DNA of 43,570 nucleotides from Chara braunii (taxonomy: Eukaryota; Streptophyta; Charophyceae; Charales; Characeae): assembly GCA_003427395.1 (NCBI GenBank), contig BFEA01000180.1, forward strand, positions 1,517,487-1,561,056, written 5' to 3'. Below the pieces are notes generated by a model. It worked only from the letters and a program-made list of their open reading frames with translations. It searched no databases and was not told the origin of the DNA. Both the position numbers and the translations under genes were made by a program. Positions 36,951 to 43,570 of this stretch are shown piece by piece (position 1 is the first letter of the stretch; each line of letters begins with the position of its first letter).

Positions 36951-37098
36951 AAACTGTGAATGGCTCATCGAATCGGTTAGTGCTTGTGGAGATCTCCTTA
37001 CCACTCGGATAGCCGGGGTATTTCTAGAGTCGGTACGTGCAGCATATCCCGACTTCTGGAAGGAATGTATTTATTGAATAAAAGGTCGATCAGCGCTT
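36951..37098 (+). pseudogene. 18S rRNA pseudogene, continuation
   Basis: Resumes the 18S sequence after the insert: GAATGGCTCATCGAATC, CACTCGGATAGCCG, TTCTAGAG, TACGTGCAGCA and TCCCGACTTCTGGAAGG, then ATGTATTTATT and ATAAAAGGTCGAT. The order matches roughly bases 83-230 of 18S rRNA. Similarity is lost after about 37098. Together with 36396-36491 it forms a broken copy of the 5' end of the gene; no 5.8S or 28S sequence was seen nearby. Confidence 0.9.
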
Positions 37099-38365
37099 AC
37101 CTTTAGCTACCCGCATGTGGCGAGGTCGCAGCCAGATTCGGTGAGACGGGATATCAGCAGAAAAGGAGGGGACGAAGCAAGGGAGGCAATAGAGACAGCG
37201 TACCTAGTCACGTCGGCAGTCTGCAAGGTTGACATCTGCATGCACTTTGGTTGCGGCTGCTGCCCGTATTATTGTTCAAAGTCATCTTCTCCACCGCACT
37301 GCTATCCTACTTCGAGAGGAACTACAGACTGTGTTTTTTGGGCAGCAACCTGCGTTTCAGAGTTTTGACCGGTGTGCTTCGGATCGCAGACCATGCGGAT
37401 GGCTGAACTGTTGCTGCTAAAAAAACATACCGGAATCATACTACCGTAGAGTGCAGATGTTGCTCTTTGGCAAGAGCGGTACCGTTGCTGTTCTCAATAG
37501 TGGCATGGCTGTTGTGTCCATGTTCTGGTGTTGAGAGGCTACAAACGAGCTCGCATACAGATCACAGGGCTGGTCTGCGATATTCCAGCAACCATTTTGT
37601 TTTGCCCGTCTTGAGAGCTTTGCTGCACGTGGCACTGGACATCACTGTCATGACTGTGTACGGCTGCTGTTCTTTGGCAATGCACACTGTTTCTGCTGCG
37701 TAAGTGCGACATTTTATTTGCAGTAAGGGCGCGGCTCTTCTAGGCTGCGTGGCTGCTCATCGGTCAGAATCGGTAAAGGGGTCGTTCTTGCTACTTGGAA
37801 GTCTGTCAGAGTGAGGCCGCTCTGCATTTTGACTGCGGATCGACTGACGTTGCTGCGAGTTCAGGCTACCATTGCGGGGCCCTCAGGCGCATCCAGATTA
37901 CAAGGCCCTCTCCCGCGAGTCTGAGCGCACCCCTCTTGTATCTGAGAGTCTAAATACCTCTTTTTTCTGCCTTTCTTAGTCTAAGTCTCGTCTTTTGGTG
38001 CTGAGAGGAAGGCGGCAGGCGGGATTGCAACCCGTAGGACCGCAACAAGACCTTGTGGGAGGTCCACCCACCGATTGCGGGAGCTCTGCCGGAGCCTAGG
38101 CGGGGTTCTGGAGGCAGGGAACACTCAGGTATAATCTCGTTTGACGCGTGTGATCCCTTCCCCTAACTATTATCCATTGGGTATCTGAATACAAGTATGG
38201 AAGGATATTACTTTTTGTTTTGTTATGAATGTCAGGACATGTTTTGTGCAAGGCTACATGAACAAGTATATGTGAGCGTTCAGATAAACCTTGAGAGAAT
38301 TCAGGCGAATTGAATTGGGGGGAAGGTGGGAGAAAGGTGTTTTGCATGCGTTTGATTGGGTCAAC
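37099..38365. other. Non-coding spacer after the 18S pseudogene
   Basis: No gene, rRNA continuation or clear repeat seen. Short plus-strand frames have no motif. A loosely repeated TTGxTxTTTGGCAA word occurs at about 37454 and 37667. Confidence 0.45.
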
Positions 38366-39625
38366 CCAAGGCTGAGCTCCTCTAAGTTGATGTGGGCTCA
38401 GTGCTATGTTTTATTTATGTTTGCTGGGCTGGCCGTATGAGCTTTGAGGACTGGGCCTATCCTAAGTTGGACGGAGCAGTCGCTGTTTCTTTGGGGGTTT
38501 CTGGACAGGAGGACGGGCGCCCTAAGTTGGGAAGGCTCAGAATCCTGATGTTTCTTTCGGGGTTGCTGAAAACAGAGATGGGAATATTCTAAGTTGCGTA
38601 GACCCAGTTCTGTGTGTGTTTTCTTCTGAGGAGGACAAAGGCATAAGACTAAGCGTACCCTTAAGTTAGGGCGGCTCAGTCATAAGCCATGAACAAAAAG
38701 GCCAACCAAAAGTATATAATTTTGATATATATTATACGAATCTATACCATCTGGCAGACCGGGCACCCTAAGTTGGGAAAGCCAATCAGTAAGTCAGGTA
38801 GAACAAGAAGAGAAGATAAGCAAGTGAAGAATATAATGAAGGTAATTCGGGCAGGCTGGGCGTACCCTTAAGTTAGGGCGGTTCAGTCTTATGCTTGTGA
38901 TAATATAAAGGAGCAGAGAGTTGGTATAAATCTTCTTTTATTTTCCCTTCTAAACACCAGGCAGGATTGGATGTCTCCCTAAGTTGGGTAGGTCTGATCA
39001 TCTGCCTAATAAGAGAGAAAAATATAAAGTTTGTGTCAGTATACCAATGGTTGTTCTCTTATATTGTTGTTACGGAGACTAAGCGTACCCTTAAGTTAGG
39101 GCGGCTTAACCATACGTCGTTTGTTTTTGTTCAGGCAGATCAAGCGTACCCTTAAGTAAGGGCGGCCTGGTCATATTGTCTTATGTACCTAAAACTGTTT
39201 AGGCTAGCTAGGCGTACCCTTAAGTTAGGGTGGCCTAGTGATATGCCCTTGTCGTTGACGTGATGTAGGTTGGACGTACCCTTAAGTTAGGGCGGTACGA
39301 CCTTTTGTCGTTCGTACTTGTTTTAGGCAGGTTAGGCACACCCCTAAGTTGGGGCAGCCTAATCCTATGCCCTACGTAACTCTGTCTAAAGCTGATTAGG
39401 CATACCCTTAAGTTAGGGCAGTCAAGTTTCATGCTTCATGTCGTCAGTTAAGCAGAAGTCAGACGTACCCTTAAGTTAGGGCGGTCTGGGCATATGTTTT
39501 ATGACTAGAGTCGATGTTGTGTTGGGCATACCCTTAAGTTAGGGCAGTCCAGTTGTGCGTAATTTTACTTGTTTAACTTAGGCAGGTAAGACATACCCTT
39601 AAGTTAGGGCTTTGTCTGATCGTAT
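38366..39625 (+). repeat. Array of 17 hairpin units with invariant TAAGTT loop and covarying stems
   Basis: Units centre on TAAGTT, nearly always as ACCCTTAAGTTAGGG or CCCTAAGTTGGG. Core positions are 38381, 38461, 38520, 38588, 38657, 38765, 38864, 38977, 39087, 39148, 39216, 39278, 39340, 39404, 39467, 39530 and 39595. The inner stem varies but pairs (CCCT/AGGG, CCCC/GGGG, CCC/GGG, TCC/GGA). Outside it an unpaired GTA/CG step is followed by a 6-8-bp stem whose sequence differs in almost every unit yet still pairs (CTAGGC/GCCTAG, TTAGGC/GCCTAA, CAGAC/GTCTG). Spacing is ~60-70 bp in the last nine units and the first five, and ~100-112 bp between. No open frame runs through. It may be a structured non-coding RNA or a structured part of an unknown transposon. 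Confidence 0.88.
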
Positions 39626-40020
39626 GCCATAAGCAAGGGGGACATACAAAGGGAGAAAAAACTGAGTGATCTAACGAACTACTTGGGTCAAACTGATGTG
39701 GGATTGTGAGAGATGTTTGTTTATGCATGCTTGTGGGTTCTCACTCTGGGACGTCTTTTCGATAGGTTAGCTGCTTAGATGCTCGCCAAGTGCTGGAGCC
39801 ATAGGTAGATGAGATGGATGATGGGAGGGAAAGCTTGGGATAAAGATAGGACCGACCTTACTTTAAGATAAAATTGATGATAGCTCACGATACCATCTTC
39901 TGGAAGGGGTCGTGTAAACTATCTTTGGTCCTAACTATCAAGCAAGTGTCATAAGTTAGCCCCAAGTATAGCTTGCTTTGTTTTTTTGTTTTCAGCTTTG
40001 TGTAAATCTTGACAGTCTCC
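39626..40020. other. Non-coding spacer
   Basis: Nothing recognisable; moderate AT content and no repeat units continuing from the hairpin array. Confidence 0.5.
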
Positions 40021-40245
40021 TGTTCCTACGGGAAGCGGTGCCGAAATTTCTACAAATCTGAAAGAGTTAGTTATTTTTGGACTCGTCTAAATTCTGGAAA
40101 GGCACTTTTCCTACGGGAAGCGCTGCCGAAATTTTGTAGAAATTGGAGAGTTAGATTATTTTCAGCTAGGAGAAAGTTGGCAATCCATCCTGTTTAGGGG
40201 ATATGCTACCGGAATTTCTTACACTTTTAGATAAACATCAGAGGT
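40021..40245. repeat. Three diverged copies of an ~87-bp repeat
   Basis: TTCCTACGGGAAGCG, then TGCCGAAATTT and GAGTTAG occur at 40021 and again at 40107. A third, weaker copy (GGGATATGCTACCGGAATTT, then GAGGTTAG) lies at 40196. TTCCTACGGGAA is itself a short inverted repeat. No function is evident. Confidence 0.75.
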
Positions 40246-41737
40246 TAGTTAGGGAGGTAGGATTATTTCCGAATCACCCAAGGATGGCTTGGGTATTGGC
40301 CTGTGCTGTATTGCAGGTCACCTTTATTCAGATTGATTCAAAGCTTGACTATCTTCAAGCTGGTCCTACGAGGATCATTTTCTGTTATCCTTTGATAACA
40401 GGTCGGTTTCCGACTCAACTCTAATCCACTGTTGCCACTCAACCTAAACGCTTTAGCCCTCTGGTTTGATTTGTTTTGTTGTGTTTTCACCCGGACTTAA
40501 TTGAATGACCATTTAATCAAGATGCTGAGTATTTTATTTTGAGAGTTGCGCAAAGAGTGAGGTTTGTATGGCTAAAGCGAGGGGTGTGAGCGCAGAGAAT
40601 GGTTGAAGTTGACCCCGTGTAGTGTGTGCTCTGTTAATGTGGATCTTTGATGTGATTGCAGGTATGTTTTGTGAGTTGAATCCATACTTGATTTTGTCAA
40701 CGATTATATAAGGAAGTCGCACTGTGATTGTGAAAGTGATTGTCACCTATCTCATAACTTTTATATCATAGTTTCTCGTGTCCGCGCGACCCATGGAGGT
40801 CGCGCATAGTGACTAAATAAGTTCTGCATCGAGAGAAAAGAGAGATCCCTTCTTAGCTCTTGCTTTTTAAAATTGGTATAGTGGGATGTTGTAGTCTGTG
40901 GCAGCCGTCGAAGTCAAACCCCTTGATCTCTGGCCGCCACGACAACTTGGAGCTATCTACTCAACCCCTTTGCACAGGGTGCAGAAAAGGGTGTGGTCTT
41001 CAACTGCGCATGGCGGTTGTCCAGCGTCGAGAGATTAACCCTCAAGGCGCATGTCAGCCGACACTTGAGTGTCGAACGCGACCCTCGAGATTAACGAGGA
41101 TCGCGTGAGTATGGGTACTACATAGTACGCCATCATTGCGACCGCTTGCGTACGCTTGCATTGCAGATCGATATGAGTTAGCCCCGCATCCGCGCGGTTT
41201 TATACTAAGCCTCGTGCTTGACGCCTAACCGAATTCTGGCTCAGAGAGTTATGGGTCGGGTACTGAAGGGACTAGGAGTGTTGTTATGTTGATGTGATGT
41301 TGTGTTATTTGTTTTGTGTGTGTGAGTGTTGTGGTGTAACGCGTGGTATGTAGGATGCGTCCTAGTCGACCGACGTCGAGTCACGTTTGGGACTTCAGCC
41401 CCCCAGAGCGTCGATTTGCGTGCGGGTTCGATTTTGGGCATTGACCGTGCGTACCCCCTATGCTACAGCGAACGAGAAACGCCCTCGACTGGGCCACCTC
41501 TGCAATTGCATATGAAAAGCCTTTGCATGTGGTTCAGTAGCTCGGTGGGGATACGCCCACCTAAGGGATGGTGACAACTCTCGCAGGTGGAGGTAGCGGT
41601 GCCTCGCGTGACCCTGACCTGTCGTAGGGGCTCGCTAGAGGTACGGCTGGCGCACTCGGCCGGAGCGGCAAACGCTCTCCGCGACAAGTCTTGTCAAATC
41701 CTGCGTGACGTGGCCGGGAGGGTCCCCGTGCGGGACC
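40246..41737. other. Non-coding stretch with small palindromes
   Basis: No gene. It contains perfect inverted repeats at 40784-40805 (GCGCGACC/GGTCGCGC) and 41059-41074 (CGACACTTGAGTGTCG) and a GT-rich patch at 41275-41335. The sequence just before 41738 does not match Gag, so it is the foreign side of element F's 5' truncation. Confidence 0.5.
40784..40805. repeat. 8-bp inverted repeat with 6-base loop
   Basis: GCGCGACC and GGTCGCGC flank CATGGA exactly. It is short and GC-rich, with no known role. Confidence 0.85.
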
Positions 41738-42220
41738 GATGCGCTCGACATCGTACTCGGTGATCGCAAGTTGTACACGACCTTTGCCGAAATCATCGAC
41801 AAGGCGCGAGAGATCATCAAGACCAACCGGGTTGCTGCACACGAGAAATCAGCGTGGCAGCCAGCCTATGTGGAGAATGGAAAATTTGGTCCACGTCCTC
41901 AGCCCGTCGCTGCAGTCCAACCAGACAACATTGTGGAAGACCCGACAACCACCCCTGCATCACGTGAGGGAGATCAGATGGTCGTTGTCCAGCCGAGAAG
42001 CACCAACAACTCCCGTGGAAAAGGGAGGGCGAAAACCGCATCGTCGGCCGGAAACGGACAGCCAGTACAATGGGTCAAGTTTAACTTGACCGAGGCCGAA
42101 TACAAGTGGCGCAGCCGGTATGGCTGCTGCTATTGGTGCAACAGCTCCAAGCACAAGACCTCCCAATGCCAGGATCAAGGCAAGGAGAATGTTCGACCTC
42201 GAATTAGCTCGGGAAACTGA
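41738..42220 (+). pseudogene. Element F Gag C-terminal part with intact CCHC knuckle
   Basis: The frame reads VLGDRKLYTTFAEIIDKARE, SAWQPAYVENGKFGPRPQP, a Lys/Arg/Gly patch (NNSRGKGRAKTAS), then NLTEAEYKWRSRYG and the knuckle CYWCNSSKHKTSQC. It ends RISSGN-stop. The knuckle has all four ligands. Gag N-terminal sequence is missing upstream, so there is no start codon of its own. Confidence 0.85.
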
Positions 42221-42916
42221 GCTGCACGAGAGGTGAGGCAACTCCACCTCCCACTCCACCAGATTTGGCCGCCTTGCTAGCGGCCTCCTAAACATCTGGG
42301 GAGAATGCGGATGTCGCGAGTCCTCGATTCACTTGGTTGGACCAACCACTCCACGTGCAACATTCCACCCCATGCACGGTTTCACCACCATCGGCAACCG
42401 ATTCGGCAGGTTCGCCAAAAACTATCGTCGCGGATTCGACGTCATGGTCAGGACCTGAAGAACTCGACCCGTTGACGTTCGTGGACTTCCAATGGATGCC
42501 CCTTCCTCTGACCGGTCAATTGCCGAAACCGCATTGCAACATGCTCAAGGCACAATTGCGGATTACTTGCACACTGCAGTACCAACCCCGTTGATGGACG
42601 CCGGAGTAGAGGTTGTTGACCTTCACGACTACGTTGCGAAGATCGACCGCGAGTTCAAGACAACGGTACGACGACATTGACGCGCCATTGTTGTACATAC
42701 GCATTCAGATTGGAGAGGCGACCTGCAACGCTTTGATCGATTGCGGAGCTGCTCGCAACTATATCAACCAAGACTTTATGGTACGAACTGGCCTTGGGCC
42801 ACGCGTTCGGAGGAAGTCGCAGCCCACGCAAGTCACGTTGCCTGAGGGTCACACGCACAGGTCAATCGACCGGTGCATTGACTCCGTCCCCGCGTACTTT
42901 GCCCCGGATGCAATCA
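42221..42916 (+). pseudogene. Element F partial protease
   Basis: After the Gag stop, the spacer EELDPLTFVDFQWMPLP and the protease loop ATCNALIDCGAARNYINQDF are visible in three frames split by small indels (a 30-base deletion near 42336 and a two-base loss near 42660). The protease ends at SVPAYFAPDA. The part containing the second conserved block (ILGxxW) is removed by the pol deletion, so no working protease can be made. Confidence 0.82.
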
Positions 42917-43050
42917 TCTGCACCACTGATCTACGCCGACTACGAGCGACGTAGACTAGCTACAGAAGCTTCACATCCTGCCCCTCCCACCCGGACTTTT
43001 GTCCTCCGTCCGACCGACAGCTTCGCCCTAGCAGGTAAGCTTGGTCTTTC
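42917..43050 (+). pseudogene. Element F integrase C-terminal codons after the pol deletion
   Basis: In a different frame from the protease the sequence reads SAPLIYADYERRRLATEAS, matching SAPLIFANYEKRRL at the end of element B integrase (about 8000-8050). Only the last few dozen residues survive. They sit directly before the polypurine tract, as in element B. Confidence 0.85.
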
Positions 43051-43066
43051 AAGGACGAGGGGGCGG
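43051..43066 (+). promoter_or_regulatory. Element F polypurine tract
   Basis: AAGGACGAGGGGGCGG ends one base before the TG start of the LTR. It is the plus-strand DNA primer of LTR retroelements. Position and LTR start correspond to those of element B (7919-7932). Confidence 0.8.
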
Positions 43067-43570
43067 TGTGGCATGCTACGCACCACACGGGCCCTGGAGG
43101 ACCCGACCAGGCAAAAGTAAGGGCCCTCCAGGCCCTGAGTCTTTTCAGCCTGAAAAGGAGGGCCAAATCTTAGGCCCTCATCAAGTCGACCTCCCCTGAA
43201 ACTTAGGAGCCAGACCAGGGATAAGCGCAGGCCACTTTTAGGCCCTCATCAAGTCGACCTCGCCTGAAACTTAGGTACCAGACCAGGGATAAGCGCAGGC
43301 CATTCTTAGGGCCGTTTCAAGACAACCTTTGTTTGGACATCAGCGCCAGGGTCTGGCACGATTCGGCATGGGCAAGAGCAGCCTCCTAGCCGGGCCAGCA
43401 CTATAAAGAACTGGTCCGCCAGGCATTTAGGCAGGTAGTCACGCGGACTTCCCAGGCAGTTCTTGGGCCCTTCAAGTGCAGGAGGCAGGAGGCAGTCTTC
43501 AGGATTCGGTAGCAGCACTCTGGAGGAGCGTTGCAGTAGTAATAGTAGCGTTAGGGGTAGTCTTCAACGC
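43067..43570 (+). repeat. Element F 3' LTR, start and first ~500 bases
   Basis: Starts TGTGGCATGC and has CACACGGGCC at 43083, like the LTR start of element B. Near its start GGGCCCTGGAGG and CCTCCAGGCCC form an inverted repeat. It contains a 68-bp tandem duplication (43171-43306). The end lies outside the window. Confidence 0.75.
43171..43306. repeat. 68-bp tandem duplication in element F LTR
   Basis: TAGGCCCTCATCAAGTCGAC starts at 43171 and again at 43239; both copies run on through CAGACCAGGGATAAGCGC. They differ at only a few sites. Such duplications are common in LTR U3 regions. Confidence 0.9.

Larger units (their letters stand above)
41738..43570 (+). mobile_element. Element F: internally deleted gypsy derivative with polypurine tract and 3' LTR (runs off window)
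   Basis: Plus-strand: Gag from DALDIVLGDRKLY (41738), CCHC knuckle, partial protease, a direct jump to the integrase C-terminus at ~42916, a polypurine tract (43051-43066), and an LTR starting TGTGGCATGC at 43067 that continues past the window end. The Gag N-terminus and 5' LTR are missing on the left. The pol deletion is shared with D-prime. It is non-autonomous by design or decay. Confidence 0.85.

Noticed and set aside
37099-38100. Continuation of 18S or other rRNA
   Set aside because: I looked for later conserved 18S blocks and for 5.8S/28S or 5S landmarks and found none.
38366-39625. CRISPR array
   Set aside because: There is a short conserved palindromic core with variable linkers, but spacing is irregular, the parts flanking the core covary in pairs instead of being identical, no cas-like gene exists, and the setting is a eukaryotic nuclear genome.

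Overview
This is a eukaryotic nuclear window made almost entirely of decayed transposable elements. It has broken Ty3/gypsy reading frames, long terminal repeats, tRNA-type primer sites, minisatellites, microsatellites, a dead 18S rDNA piece and assembly gaps. I see no intact host gene, and no tRNA, CRISPR array or bacterial gene. The Gag and Pol families resemble, from memory, those common in the charophyte alga Chara braunii. A Chara-like streptophyte alga is therefore my best guess, but the window alone does not prove it.

Layout. 1-658: repeat-rich non-coding flank. 659-6187 (-): element A, a chromovirus-like gag-pro-RT-RNaseH-IN-chromodomain copy broken into at least ten frames. 7571-10107 (-): element B, with an LTR start, a polypurine tract and pol; RNase H is fused to integrase by a deletion. 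10108-22303 (-): element C, two ~650-bp LTRs, a tRNA-Asp-type primer site, an AT-rich leader, a large block of unrecognised modular reading frames, then Gag-protease and a truncated RT. 22304-26375: non-coding, with a 49-bp CCAAT-bearing repeat array and a degenerate GGTACGG-rich repeat. 26376-28722 (-): element D, gag and protease of the broad family to which B probably belongs. 29046-30164 (+) and 41738-43570 (+): D-prime and F, two copies of one internally deleted gag-pro derivative; F still has its polypurine tract and the start of its 3' LTR. 30168-32290 (+): possible short LTR, primer site, leader and gag fragment containing a 645-base gap. 32291-36395: mostly unassigned. 36396-37098 (+): an 18S rDNA pseudogene split by a poly(A)-tailed non-LTR retroposon tail. 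38366-39625 (+): 17 hairpin units with a conserved UAAGUU loop and covarying stems. 39626-41737: non-coding with small repeats.

The elements work as parasites, not as a pathway. Only fragments of Gag, protease, RT, RNase H and integrase remain, and most have lost catalytic residues or frame. The shared deletion in D-prime and F suggests copies mobilised in trans. The most unusual features are the covarying hairpin array (38.4-39.6 kb), the apparent repeated use of one 18S rDNA target by a non-LTR retroposon (36.4-37.1 kb), and the modular 5' reading frames of element C (14.98-19.7 kb).
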